Below, piece after piece: positions 1-9,256 of a DNA stretch of 62,353 bases. Every line of letters begins with the position of its first letter. The stretch's first letter is position 1. This stretch comes from Paracoccus beibuensis (GTDB lineage Bacteria > Pseudomonadota > Alphaproteobacteria > Rhodobacterales > Rhodobacteraceae). A model generated the notes under the pieces. It saw only the letters and a program-made list of their open reading frames with translations, ran no database searches and was not told the origin of the DNA. A program made the position numbers and the translations under genes. Location: positions 1 to 62,353 of the forward strand of contig NZ_JAOTBD010000021.1 of assembly GCF_026162625.1 (NCBI RefSeq), read 5' to 3'.

Positions 1-46
1 CGTCACGCAGTAGCGAAAAGGACGAGCTGTCGGTATTCTGCTTCAT
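1..46 (-). CDS. 5' end of an unidentified gene, cut by window edge
   Basis: An ATG at 46-44 on the minus strand opens a frame that runs off the window start, encoding MKQNTDSSSFSLLRD. An AGGGAG ribosome binding site lies eight bases upstream, which is the main support for a real start. Fifteen residues are too few to assign a family. It reads in the same direction as glpK, about 450 bp downstream of glpK's stop, so it could belong to a glycerol locus, but nothing in the visible residues shows this. Confidence 0.5.
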   Translation of the reverse strand, partial: MKQNTDSSSFSLLRD

Positions 47-498
47 GGCGTGATCTCCCTGGCGTTGCCGCCGCCGGTCGGGTGGGTGAGTGTCCACCTG
101 CAGATCACGCCGCCAGCCAATATCCACCAGTTCCGAGACACAATCAGTCTACTGTCAATCGTGATCTTCTGGAGACTGCCGCAGCGCACGTCGTCGCGCA
201 AGACGACGATTGCGGGAGGAATGATGTTGCGAAAGATCGGTGCCCCTGCCGGCATGGTCACGTCCGATTTTCCTCGACCCGTCTGGCTTCGAACATACAC
301 GTCCATCCAACGCTCGAATCCTGCGACGCAGCGCCGCGGCCGCCGCGCGTCGGAGTGGGACGACCTTCATGGCCAAATCCGCGTCAAGGGTCGACAGTTG
401 CGCTATAGTCGGATTCACCTCACACGATGCAGCCTGACGCGGGCGCAGGTGCGACCTGAGGCGGTCACCCGACCCATCATCGACGCCTTGGCTGATCG
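47..498. other. Gene-less stretch between glpK and next gene
   Basis: Several short frames are open here on both strands, but none has a convincing start or a recognisable motif. It presumably holds the promoter of the gene starting at 46 (minus). A TTGACA-like hexamer is present on the minus strand near 155-165, but I see no good matching -10 element. No convincing terminator for glpK was found. Confidence 0.5.
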
Positions 499-1983
<1,485 letters not shown>

Positions 1984-2003
1984 TTCCTCCGTCGGATAAA
2001 GAA

Positions 2004-2025
2004 GGGGCGCGGCTGGCCGCGCCCC
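2004..2025 (-). terminator. Hairpin between the glycerol SBP remnant and glpK
   Basis: A perfect 10-bp inverted repeat GGGGCGCGGC/GCCGCGCCCC with a two-base loop is followed on the minus strand by TTCTTTATCC, a weakly T-rich tract. It fits an intercistronic hairpin downstream of the binding-protein remnant. Such hairpins often follow binding-protein genes in ABC operons and trim expression of the next gene. Confidence 0.6.
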
Positions 2026-2039
2026 CCGAGGCTAACGTC

Positions 2040-2354
2040 GCAGGCTTGTTCCTGCCAGCGCTTGATCAGTTCCTCCTAGGAGATCGTCACCGGCTCGGGC
2101 TTTTCTTTTTCGAGCTTCGGCGCTCCTTCCCGGTCCAGCCAGACCTGCGGATCCTCGGGCTCTTTCGGAACCGGACCCAGATCGCCCTGCCCGCCTGACC
2201 GTGCCAGTCGATCCAGCACGTCTTCCTGCTGCTGGCAAAGCGCGTCAAGCGGCTCTTGCGCCATCTTCGCACCCGAGGACGCGTCGCCGATGATCTGCCA
2301 CCACAGCTGAGCGAGGCGCAAATCGTCCGGCACGTTCAGGCCCGTGTCCGGCCA
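2040..2354 (-). pseudogene. 3' remnant of glycerol ABC transporter binding protein (GlpV-like)
   Basis: The minus-strand reading WPDTGLNVPDDLRLAQLWWQ and the following residues match the C-terminal part of the large periplasmic binding proteins of rhizobial-type glycerol ABC transporters, as I recall that family. The fragment is only about 100 residues, whereas the family is near 570. An in-frame TAA (2376-2378) closes the frame upstream and no start is visible. A TAG at 2076-2078 sits where the family has a tyrosine; reading through it gives EELIKRWQEQA, a natural-looking C-terminus. The fragment therefore carries both a 5' deletion and a nonsense change. Its place directly upstream of glpK matches the usual glpV-glpK order. 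The alternative, a small functional protein from the GTG at 2333, is unlikely. Confidence 0.75.
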
Positions 2355-2871
2355 ACACGTCCGATCCGGCGAGCGTTAGAACTCAACCAGCCCCCCAACC
2401 GCAGTGTATGTTCCGTAAAGCTTTCGTGCAGTCTGTTGCTGTCACGCACAAATGTCGGTCCAACATGGTTCTTCTTCGTGTCGACGGTATTAGAGACGAT
2501 GAATTGCGCACAGAGCCTGCGGGCACACTCGGTCATGCCGGCACCGGATCTTGCCGCCCGACTACCTTGGCACCATCCCGCATCAGCAGCGTGTCCTTGG
2601 GACACTGTCTTCGGACATGAAGAAGCCCGCCGCAGCGGGTGGATGACGTTCGGGTCGTCGTCAGCCTCACGACGCGGGCGCGACGACCCAGCCAGAAGAA
2701 TCAAGGATCAGCCTACGGAACAGCGATCCTGCGCCGCGCCGCTACCGCTTTTGCACGCTGAGTCGTCCCGGGCATCCGTCGAAGTCATTGCACGCGGAAC
2801 GACATCACCGACGGAGGGAAAAGCGTCAGCCAAGGCAAGACCGAAGCCGCCCTGTGAATCCCGTTGATTGC
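2355..2871. other. Gene-less stretch at probable deletion junction
   Basis: No frame here has a recognisable domain or a good ribosome binding site. It separates the truncated glycerol binding-protein remnant (minus) from the integrase remnant (plus), so it probably contains the junction where the rest of the glycerol transporter operon was lost. I saw no tRNA gene and no obvious direct repeats at its ends. Confidence 0.4.
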
Positions 2872-2874
2872 TGA

Positions 2875-3198
2875 TCTGCGGGCAGCGCTGTCTTCCATAC
2901 CGAAAGCGGGTTTGACGATCTGCGCCCAGCCAACGGCAAGCCATCCACCTACGACGGTGCTTGGGCGATGATGATGGGCAGCGGCCGGCGCATAGGTTCC
3001 GGTGCCAACGACATGCACGGCCTGTACCACACGGCAGGTCACGAACCGGCCGCACTGGGCTGCTCCCATGAGCCGACCATGGCCGTCGCGGGGCATTCGT
3101 CGCGGTCGATGGTGGCACACTACGCCGGCGCTGCTCGGTAGAAATCTCGCGCAACGGCGGCTCGAAAGCTGCGGGAACGAACGGGGGGCGAACAATGA
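2875..3198 (+). pseudogene. Remnant of tyrosine recombinase (phage-type integrase), C-terminal part
   Basis: In one plus frame the segment DMHGLYHTAGHEPAALGC is followed by MAVAGHSSRSMVAHYAGAAR. This is the catalytic C-terminus of phage-type integrases: HxLRxTxG, LGHSS and the catalytic tyrosine in HY. The catalytic arginine of HGLRHTAG is tyrosine here, and LGHSS reads AGHSS. A TAG at 3139-3141 falls where the family usually has glutamine; beyond it the frame continues KSRATAARKLRERTGGEQ to a TGA at 3196-3198, a typical integrase tail. Upstream the frame is closed by TGA at 2872-2874, and the N-terminal and core-binding domains are missing. It is a dead fragment marking a former integrative element. 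Confidence 0.8.
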
Positions 3199-3351
3199 AT
3201 GTTGCGAAGCCCGCGATTGCAACCAACTAACCTGTCGAAACGAAAGCCGCTGGAAGGCACCAGACCCGTCGGTTTGGCCGGATTTCAAATCCGATTGGGC
3301 AGCAAGCCTGTCCAGGGTGAGTTCGACACTCATTCCCTTCCGCCAGGCCTC

Positions 3352-3675
3352 TCAGCACTCGTTCAGCGGCTCGGGCCGGCCACCCAGATCGAGGCTGCGC
3401 ACCGTCGGCGGCTGCCACCTGGGCGAGGCCGAAGCGGCGCCGTGTGTCCTGGTGCCCAGTTGCGAACCTCCGGTGTCGCCGCTCCAGCCGGTGGTAGCGG
3501 TACTCTCGGGTGCGGTTGCGCCCTCCGACGGCTGCGGGCGGTCAGCGGGTTCGGCCGTTGTCGCAGGATCGGGGTAATCATCGGTGGCGCTGATGGCGCT
3601 TTCCTGCGTCAGGCCGCGGGCAGCAAGCGCCAGCAGCAGCACCGGAACGCCTAGGAAAGACGCCGGTCGGAACAT
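3352..3675 (-). CDS. Small exported hypothetical protein
   Basis: A 107-residue protein starting MFRPASFLGVPVLLLALAAR, a classic signal peptide with a basic tip and a leucine/alanine core. The mature part is low-complexity, rich in Pro, Thr, Ala, Gly and Ser, with no domain I recognise. The ATG was chosen over longer in-frame starts because a GAGG site lies five bases upstream and the signal peptide begins exactly there. A motif GGAAC-N16-CGTT sits about 30 bp upstream, shared in form with the neighbouring BON and CsbD genes, suggesting an envelope or general stress role. Function unknown. Confidence 0.6.
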   Translation of the reverse strand: MFRPASFLGVPVLLLALAARGLTQESAISATDDYPDPATTAEPADRPQPSEGATAPESTATTGWSGDTGGSQLGTRTHGAASASPRWQPPTVRSLDLGGRPEPLNEC

Positions 3676-3705
3676 CGTGGCCTCGCATCGAAATGCTGGT
3701 TGCGA

Positions 3706-3730
3706 AACGTCTGTCAGTCGCGCTCGTTCC
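3706..3730 (-). promoter_or_regulatory. GGAAC-N16-CGTT promoter-like motif (ECF/EcfG type)
   Basis: On the minus strand GGAAC (3730-3726) is followed by 16 bases and CGTT, matching the consensus of the alphaproteobacterial general-stress sigma factor EcfG (GGAAC-N16/17-CGTT). It ends about 30 bp upstream of the exported hypothetical gene's ATG, the right distance for a promoter. It is the best match of five such sites in this window. Confidence 0.6.
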
Positions 3731-3751
3731 GGCGCTGAAACTTTGCTGCCC

Positions 3752-4387
3752 TCAGCCCATCCTTTCGGAGGTCGAAGCGCCGGCGATGCGCAGGTTGTTC
3801 TGAACGTGCGTGACGCCCGACACCATTTCGGCCAAGTCCTCGGCATGGCGCTTGGCAATGCGCTCGCGCACGGTTCCGTCCAGCGTGACCTCGCCACCTG
3901 CAACCGAAACTTCGATGTCGGACGCATCGATGTGGCGATCGACCGTCAGCCGGTCGTTCACGTCCTCGAGAATCCGTTCGTCCGAGCGGCGATAGTTCTT
4001 CGGGCCCCGCCCACTGTGATCTTCGTCGCTGTCACGCCGACGTCGTGCATCCTTGTCACCGAACCAGGACGCGACTTCGTCCCCGGCGCGGTCGAGGAAG
4101 TCTCGGTCATGGCCATAGCCGTGCCTGCGCGGGCTGGGATCCCGGCGGTAGGGATAATCCGCCATGCCGAAGCCCAGGTTCCCGACGCCGTAACGGTTGC
4201 CGCCGTAGCGCGGGTCCGCATCGCGGCCATAGACGGCGGAATCGGGTCGGTGTTCCATGTCGCTGCGTTCGGCACCTGCTCCGAAGCGCTGCTCGTCGTC
4301 GAACCGGCGGCGGTCGGCATCTTCCTCCGCCTCGTCACGGGACCAGCCGCTTGCGGTGTCGCGGCGCCAGCGGTTTCGGTCTGCCAT
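3752..4387 (-). CDS. BON-domain protein, probable stress/envelope protein
   Basis: A 211-residue protein. The N-terminal two-thirds is very hydrophilic and low-complexity (Arg, Asp, Gly, Tyr), containing the SWFGDKDA motif seen in other alphaproteobacterial BON proteins. The C-terminal 65 residues form a BON domain, with IDASDIEVSVAGGEVTLDG and a VTHVQNNLRI end. BON domains are found in OsmY-type periplasmic and mechanosensitive-channel proteins and are thought to bind phospholipid. There is no clear signal peptide. The ATG at 4387 was chosen because AGGA lies five bases upstream; a longer frame to 4534 has no ribosome site and would overlap the divergent promoter region. It is divergent from csbD and both genes carry the same promoter motif. 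Confidence 0.85.
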   Translation of the reverse strand: MADRNRWRRDTASGWSRDEAEEDADRRRFDDEQRFGAGAERSDMEHRPDSAVYGRDADPRYGGNRYGVGNLGFGMADYPYRRDPSPRRHGYGHDRDFLDRAGDEVASWFGDKDARRRRDSDEDHSGRGPKNYRRSDERILEDVNDRLTVDRHIDASDIEVSVAGGEVTLDGTVRERIAKRHAEDLAEMVSGVTHVQNNLRIAGASTSERMG

Positions 4388-4431
4388 GCCAGTCCTTCTT
4401 TCAAGGATGCCGATAGGGCATTCGCGCCCTG

Positions 4432-4456
4432 AACCGCAGTTTCCGGCCGATGTTCC
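4432..4456 (-). promoter_or_regulatory. GGAAC-N17-GTT promoter-like motif upstream of BON gene
   Basis: Minus-strand GGAAC (4456-4452), 17 bases, then GTT (4434-4432), about 45 bp upstream of the BON-protein ATG. Its geometry is identical to the motif before csbD on the opposite strand, the two -35 elements lying 22 bp apart. The base before GTT is G rather than the consensus C. Confidence 0.55.
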
Positions 4457-4478
4457 AACGGCGGGGGCCAGGACGTCA

Positions 4479-4503
4479 GGAACATATCCCGCCCGGTTCG
4501 GTT
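4479..4503 (+). promoter_or_regulatory. GGAAC-N17-GTT promoter-like motif upstream of csbD
   Basis: GGAAC at 4479-4483, 17 bases, GTT at 4501-4503, followed 30 bp later by the csbD ATG with its AGGAGG site. This is the spacing expected of an EcfG-type general stress promoter. It is arranged back to back with the BON-gene motif. Confidence 0.55.
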
Positions 4504-4533
4504 GACCGGAAGCCCAGAGCACAGGAGGACGCA

Positions 4534-4719
4534 ATGAACGAAGATCGCACCAAGGGTCAGGCGAAGGACGTCATCGGCTCCGCAAAGGAGACGATAGGCA
4601 AAGCGACCGGCGACAAGGAAACCGAGCGCAGCGGCCAGGCGGACCAGGCCGAAGGGAAGATCCAGAAGGGCGTCGGCAAGGTCAAGGACGCGCTCAGCGA
4701 CAACAAGCACGACAGATAG
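4534..4719 (+). CDS. CsbD family stress protein
   Basis: A 61-residue hydrophilic, lysine/aspartate-rich protein. It carries the CsbD pattern: KGQAKDVIGSAKETIGKATGD repeated loosely as QAEGKIQKGVGKVKDALSD. CsbD proteins are small, abundant, probably partly disordered proteins induced by general stress; the molecular role is unknown. A strong AGGAGG lies six bases before the ATG, which excludes the longer in-frame start at 4450. It sits between a divergent BON gene and the PQQ dehydrogenase. Confidence 0.93.
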   Translation: MNEDRTKGQAKDVIGSAKETIGKATGDKETERSGQADQAEGKIQKGVGKVKDALSDNKHDR

Positions 4720-4788
4720 CCGCCTGCCGGACCGCCGACAGGGTTCGTCGCGGTCCGGCGCAGCCTCGTATCGAACAAGGACATCCGG

Positions 4789-6891
4789 ATGAATTCGCGC
4801 CGCCTCTTCCTTCTCTTCGCCACCACCGCCATCACTTTCGCTGTGCCGGCGCAGGCGCAGCAGGCGCCGATCACTCCGGCAGACCAGGCAGAGACCGGTC
4901 CGGCGGCAGAGCCGTCTGTCGCGCCCTTCGACAACAGCAGCGAAATGGCGACGGCTCCGCAGGAGCAGCCGCAGCTTGGGGCAGACTGGCCCTTCTGGGG
5001 CGGCGACAGCGACGCCACGCGCTATTCGCCGCTGAACCAGATCACGCCCGAAAATGTCGCCGGGCTGGAACGCGCCTTCGTCTTCCACACCGGTGACATG
5101 CCTAGCGCGGAGGCCGAGGGAAAGTACGCGCCCGAGACGACACCGCTGAAGGTCGGTGACGACCTTCTGATGTGTTCTGCCAAGAACGTGCTGATCTCGA
5201 TCGACGCGGCGACCGGAGAGGAGAACTGGCGCTTCAACCCGGGTGTCCCGGACGACGCCATCCCATATTCCGCCAGCTGCCGGGGGGTCAGCATCTGGAC
5301 CGATCCGCAAGCGGCCGAGGGCGATCTCTGTTCGACCCGCGTGATCGAGGGCACGCTCGACGCCAAGCTGATCGCCGTCGACGCACGCACGGGCGACCCC
5401 TGCGAGGGTTTCGGCGAGAACGGCACGGTCGATCTCTGGGAAGACATCGGAGAGCGCGTGCCCGGCTGGTACGCCGTAACCGCGCCACCCGCCATCGTCC
5501 GGGGGATCATCGTGACCGGCGCGCAGGTCAAGGACGGTCAGGCCGAGGATGCGCCGTCAGGCGTGATCCGCGGCTTTGACGCCCGCACCGGCGAACTTGC
5601 CTGGGCTTGGGACGTGGGCGCGCCCGAACAGAATGCCGACGGCCCGCCCGAGGGCGAGGTATATACCCGCGGCACGCCCAACATGTGGACCACCGCCACG
5701 GCCGACGAGGAGCTGGGCCTGGTCTACCTGCCGATGGGCAACAGTTCGGTGGACTACTACGGCTCGAACCGGTCCGAGGCGGAGAACGAGTGGTCGACCG
5801 CCCTTGTCGCCCTCGATGCGACCACCGGAGAGCCGGTCTGGTCCTTCCAGACAGTTTATCGCGACGTGTGGGACTATGACCTCGGCAGCCAGGCGACGCT
5901 GGTCGACTTTCCGCAGGACGGCACCACCGTCCCCGCGATCATCCTGCCGTCGAAACAGGGCGACATCTATATCCTGAACCGCGAAACCGGCGAAAGCCTC
6001 CACCCGGTCGGAGAGTTCGAGGTTCTTTCCCAGGGAGAGATCGAGCCCGACTACATCGCGACGACCCAGCCGGCCAGCACATATCACACGTTGCGCCAGA
6101 AGCCCCTGACCGAACGCGACATGTGGGGCGCGACGCCGCTGGACCAGCTGTGGTGCCGCATCCAGTTCCGCCGCGCGAGCTACGATGGTTATTTCACACC
6201 GCCATCTGCCGACCGTTACTTCATCCAGTATCCGGGTTACAACGGCGGGTCCGACTGGGGTTCTGTCGCCGTGGACACGGATCGCGGCATCATCGTCGCG
6301 AACTATAACGACATCCCGAACCACAACCGCCTGATCCCGCGCGAAGAGGCCGAGGAGCGGAACCTCCAGCCGATTTACGCGCAGGAGAGCGGCGGCGACG
6401 CCGGCAGCAATGCCGAGGGCGCGGGCGACCCCCAGATCGGCGCACCCTATGCCATCGACGTCAACGCCGGGTGGCGCTCGCCGCTGACCGGCATGCCTTG
6501 CACCGCCCCCCCCTATGGCGGCATCCGGGCCATTGACCTCGAAACCGGCAAGACATTGTGGGACCGCCCGCTCGGGACGGCGCGACGGAACGGGCCCTGG
6601 GGCATCCCGTCCGGTTTGCCGCTGGCCATCGGGACGCCGAACAACGGCGGGTCGGTGGTGACCGCCAGCGGGCTGATCTTCATCGGCGCCGCGACCGACA
6701 ACCTGTTCCGCGCCATCGACATCGAGACCGGCGAGGTCCTGTGGACCGACGAGCTGCCGGCCGGCGGCCAGGCCAACCCGATCACCTATGAGGTCGACGG
6801 CCGCCAATACGTGCTGATCGCGCCGGGCGGGCATCACTTCATGGAAACCGGCGTCAGCGATGCGGTGATCGCCTATGCTCTGCCCGACTGA
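4789..6891 (+). CDS. PQQ-dependent dehydrogenase, glucose/quinate-shikimate family, soluble-type
   Basis: A 700-residue quinoprotein with a signal peptide (MNSRRLFLLFATTAITFAVPAQAQ), hence periplasmic. The eight-bladed propeller features of the Gcd/QuiA family are clear: WPFWGGDSDATRYSPLNQI (about 65-83), RGTPNMWTT, NSSVDYYGSNRS, VYRDVWDYDLGSQ and ILPSKQGDIYILNRETGE. It oxidises a sugar, polyol or cyclic alcohol and passes electrons through PQQ to the respiratory chain. Membrane glucose dehydrogenase is near 800 residues with five N-terminal membrane helices; those helices are absent and replaced by an export signal. The substrate cannot be fixed from sequence: glucose, quinate/shikimate or another alcohol are all possible. 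No PQQ synthesis genes or cytochrome partner are adjacent. It is followed by a palindrome and a new operon. Confidence 0.88.
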   Translation: MNSRRLFLLFATTAITFAVPAQAQQAPITPADQAETGPAAEPSVAPFDNSSEMATAPQEQPQLGADWPFWGGDSDATRYSPLNQITPENVAGLERAFVFHTGDMPSAEAEGKYAPETTPLKVGDDLLMCSAKNVLISIDAATGEENWRFNPGVPDDAIPYSASCRGVSIWTDPQAAEGDLCSTRVIEGTLDAKLIAVDARTGDPCEGFGENGTVDLWEDIGERVPGWYAVTAPPAIVRGIIVTGAQVKDGQAEDAPSGVIRGFDARTGELAWAWDVGAPEQNADGPPEGEVYTRGTPNMWTTATADEELGLVYLPMGNSSVDYYGSNRSEAENEWSTALVALDATTGEPVWSFQTVYRDVWDYDLGSQATLVDFPQDGTTVPAIILPSKQGDIYILNRETGESLHPVGEFEVLSQGEIEPDYIATTQPASTYHTLRQKPLTERDMWGATPLDQLWCRIQFRRASYDGYFTPPSADRYFIQYPGYNGGSDWGSVAVDTDRGIIVANYNDIPNHNRLIPREEAEERNLQPIYAQESGGDAGSNAEGAGDPQIGAPYAIDVNAGWRSPLTGMPCTAPPYGGIRAIDLETGKTLWDRPLGTARRNGPWGIPSGLPLAIGTPNNGGSVVTASGLIFIGAATDNLFRAIDIETGEVLWTDELPAGGQANPITYEVDGRQYVLIAPGGHHFMETGVSDAVIAYALPD

Positions 6892-6902
6892 CGCGCGGGA
6901 CA

Positions 6903-6947
6903 GCCCGGTTATTTCAAGCTTGAAATAACCGGGCGCCGCGGTATCCT
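6903..6947 (+). promoter_or_regulatory. Perfect 32-bp palindrome overlapping a sigma70-like promoter
   Basis: GCCCGGTTATTTCAAG at 6903-6918 is followed immediately by its exact reverse complement to 6934. The AT-rich core TTTCAAGCTTGAAA resembles MarR- or TetR-type operators, while the GC-rich ends could also make the RNA fold as a terminator for the upstream dehydrogenase gene. On the plus strand TTGAAA (6920-6925) lies 16 bp before TATCCT (6942-6947), a plausible -35/-10 pair, so the right arm would cover the -35. The downstream gene starts at 6977. Confidence 0.65.
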
Positions 6948-6976
6948 GCCACGGAAGCAGCAGGAAGGCCCTGGGC

Positions 6977-9256
6977 ATGAAAATCGCAGTCCTTGGCGGC
7001 GGCCCCGCCGGTCTCTATTTCGCCATTTCGATGAAGCTGCGCGATGCGGCACATGACATCACCGTCTTCGAAAGGAACCGACCGGACGACACTTTCGGCT
7101 GGGGCGTGGTTCTGTCGGACGAGACGATGTCGAACTTCGCCGGCAACGACCCGGTATCGGAACAGATGATCCGCGACAACTTCGCCTATTGGGACGACGT
7201 GAAGGTGGTGCGCCGAGACGAGAGCATGACCTCGGGCGGGCACGGATTTTCGGGGATCGGCCGCAAGGTCCTGCTGCAACTGCTGCAGCAGCGGGCCAGC
7301 GACCTGGGCGTGCGGCTGGCCTTCGAGGCCGACATCCCGCCCGAAAGGGTCGAGGAGCTGCGCCGCGACAACGACCTTCTGGTCGCAGCCGACGGGCTGA
7401 ACAGCCGCACGCGCAGCCTCTATGCCGACCGCTTCGGCGTCGAGACGGACATGCGGCTGAACCACTTCGTCTGGCTGGGAACGCACCAGAAGTTCGACGA
7501 CGCCTTCACCTTCATCTTCGAGCAAACCGAACACGGCTGGATCTGGGCCCATGCCTATCAGTTCGACGACGACACGGCGACCTTCATCGTCGAATGTGGG
7601 CCAGAAGTCTTCGACGCCTTCGGCTTCGCAAGCCTGAGCCAGCAGGAGAGCATCGCGCTCTGCGAAAAGATCTTCGCGCGGCACCTGGGCGGCCACCCCC
7701 TGATGACGAACGCCAACCACATCCGCGGGTCGGCCTGGATCAGGTTCCCGCGCGTCACCTGCGAACGGTGGTTCTTCGACAACGTCGTCCTGCTGGGCGA
7801 TGCGTCGGCCACGGCGCATTTCTCGATCGGGTCGGGGTCGAAGCTCGGCATGGAAAGCGCCATCGCCCTTGCGCACGAATTGAACAGCGGCAAGCCCCTG
7901 CCCCGCGCGCTGGAGGATTACCAGGAGGAACGCGAGCTGCAGGTGCTGCGCGTGACGTCGGCCGCGCGCAACTCGACCGAGTGGTTCGAGGAAATCGACC
8001 GTCACCTGGCGCTGGACATGATGCAGTTCACCTATGCGCTGCTGACGCGCTCGCAGCGCATCAGCCACGAGAACCTGCGCCTGCGCGACCCAGAATGGCT
8101 GGCCTCGGCCGAGGCATGGTTCCAGCGGAAGGCGGGCAGCAACTCGACCCGCCGGCCGATGTTCGCGCCATTCCGCCTACGGGGGATGGAACTGGTGAAC
8201 CGTGTCGTCGTCTCGCCCATGGCGCAGTACAAGGCCCGTGACGGGATGCCGACCGACTGGCACCTGATCCATTACGGCGAACGCGCCAAGGGCGGCGCCG
8301 GGCTGGTCTTCACCGAGATGCTGTGCGTCAGTCCGGAAGGACGGATCACCCCCGGCTGCCCCTGCATCGGCCCGGACCAGCTGGACGCCTGGAAGCGCCT
8401 GGTCGATTTCGCCCACGAGGAGACGCAGGCGCGGATCTGTGCTCAGATCGGCCATGCCGGGCGCAAGGGCTCGACCCGGGTCGCCTGGGACGGCATCGAC
8501 CAGCCGCTGCCCGAGGGCCTGAACTGGCCGTTGATCTCGGCCTCGGCCATGCCGCTGATGCCGGGGAACGTTGTGCCCAAGGCGATGGACCGCGCCGACA
8601 TGGACATGGTCCGCGACCAATTCGTGCAGGCGGTCCGCACGGCCGCCGAGGCCGACTTCGACATGGTCGAGATGCATGCCGCACACGGCTATCTGCTGGC
8701 GTCCTTCATCTCTCCGGTCACGAACCGGCGCGACGACGACTATGGCGGCAGCCTGCAGGACCGGATGCGCTTCCCGCTGGAGGTCTTCGAGGCCATGCGC
8801 GCGGCTTGGCCCCAAGAGCGACCGATGACGGTGCGCATCTCGGCCCATGACTGGATGGACGGCGGCGTGACGCCGGACGAGGCCGTGGCCATCGCCGCGA
8901 TGTTCAAGGAAGCCGGCGCCGATGCGATCAATGTGTCATCGGGGCAGACGGACAAGGGCGAACAGCCGGTCTATGGCCGCATGTTCCAGGTGCCCTTCGC
9001 CGACCGCATCCGCAACGACATCGGCCTGCCGGTCCTGGTCGCGGGGAACATCTACGAGGCCGATCACATGAACTCGATCCTGATGGCGGGCCGGGCGGAC
9101 CTGGTGCTGCTGGCGCGGCCGCACCTGGCCGACCCCTACTGGACGCTTCACCAGGCGGTCGATCTGGGTGACGACGCACAGCCTTGGCCCAAGCCCTACG
9201 AGGGCGGTCGGCGCCAAGCGATCACCTTGGCCGAACGCGCGAAGGCCATGTCATGA
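6977..9256 (+). CDS. Bifunctional anthraniloyl/salicylyl-CoA monooxygenase-oxidoreductase
   Basis: A 759-residue two-domain flavoenzyme. Residues 1 to about 385 form an FAD-dependent aromatic hydroxylase: GGGPAGLYF near the start, and GDASATAHFSIGSGSKLGME as the late FAD motif. Residues from about 395 to the end form an Old Yellow Enzyme-type FMN barrel: FAPFRLRGMELVNRVVVSPM, GHAGRKG, HAAHGYLLASFISPVTNRR and VLVAGNIY. This architecture is that of 2-aminobenzoyl-CoA monooxygenase/reductase and salicylyl-CoA 5-hydroxylase, which hydroxylate and then reduce the ring of an aromatic CoA thioester. It shares a 4-bp ATGA overlap with the following SDR gene and is probably co-transcribed with it and a RidA gene. 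The acyl-CoA ligase, thioesterase and enoyl-CoA hydratase usually seen with it are absent here. Confidence 0.9.
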   Translation: MKIAVLGGGPAGLYFAISMKLRDAAHDITVFERNRPDDTFGWGVVLSDETMSNFAGNDPVSEQMIRDNFAYWDDVKVVRRDESMTSGGHGFSGIGRKVLLQLLQQRASDLGVRLAFEADIPPERVEELRRDNDLLVAADGLNSRTRSLYADRFGVETDMRLNHFVWLGTHQKFDDAFTFIFEQTEHGWIWAHAYQFDDDTATFIVECGPEVFDAFGFASLSQQESIALCEKIFARHLGGHPLMTNANHIRGSAWIRFPRVTCERWFFDNVVLLGDASATAHFSIGSGSKLGMESAIALAHELNSGKPLPRALEDYQEERELQVLRVTSAARNSTEWFEEIDRHLALDMMQFTYALLTRSQRISHENLRLRDPEWLASAEAWFQRKAGSNSTRRPMFAPFRLRGMELVNRVVVSPMAQYKARDGMPTDWHLIHYGERAKGGAGLVFTEMLCVSPEGRITPGCPCIGPDQLDAWKRLVDFAHEETQARICAQIGHAGRKGSTRVAWDGIDQPLPEGLNWPLISASAMPLMPGNVVPKAMDRADMDMVRDQFVQAVRTAAEADFDMVEMHAAHGYLLASFISPVTNRRDDDYGGSLQDRMRFPLEVFEAMRAAWPQERPMTVRISAHDWMDGGVTPDEAVAIAAMFKEAGADAINVSSGQTDKGEQPVYGRMFQVPFADRIRNDIGLPVLVAGNIYEADHMNSILMAGRADLVLLARPHLADPYWTLHQAVDLGDDAQPWPKPYEGGRRQAITLAERAKAMS

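Noticed and set aside
2785..3333. A 182-codon minus-strand frame opposite the integrase remnant
   Set aside because: It is the complement of a recognisable recombinase C-terminus on the plus strand and has no ribosome site or motif.
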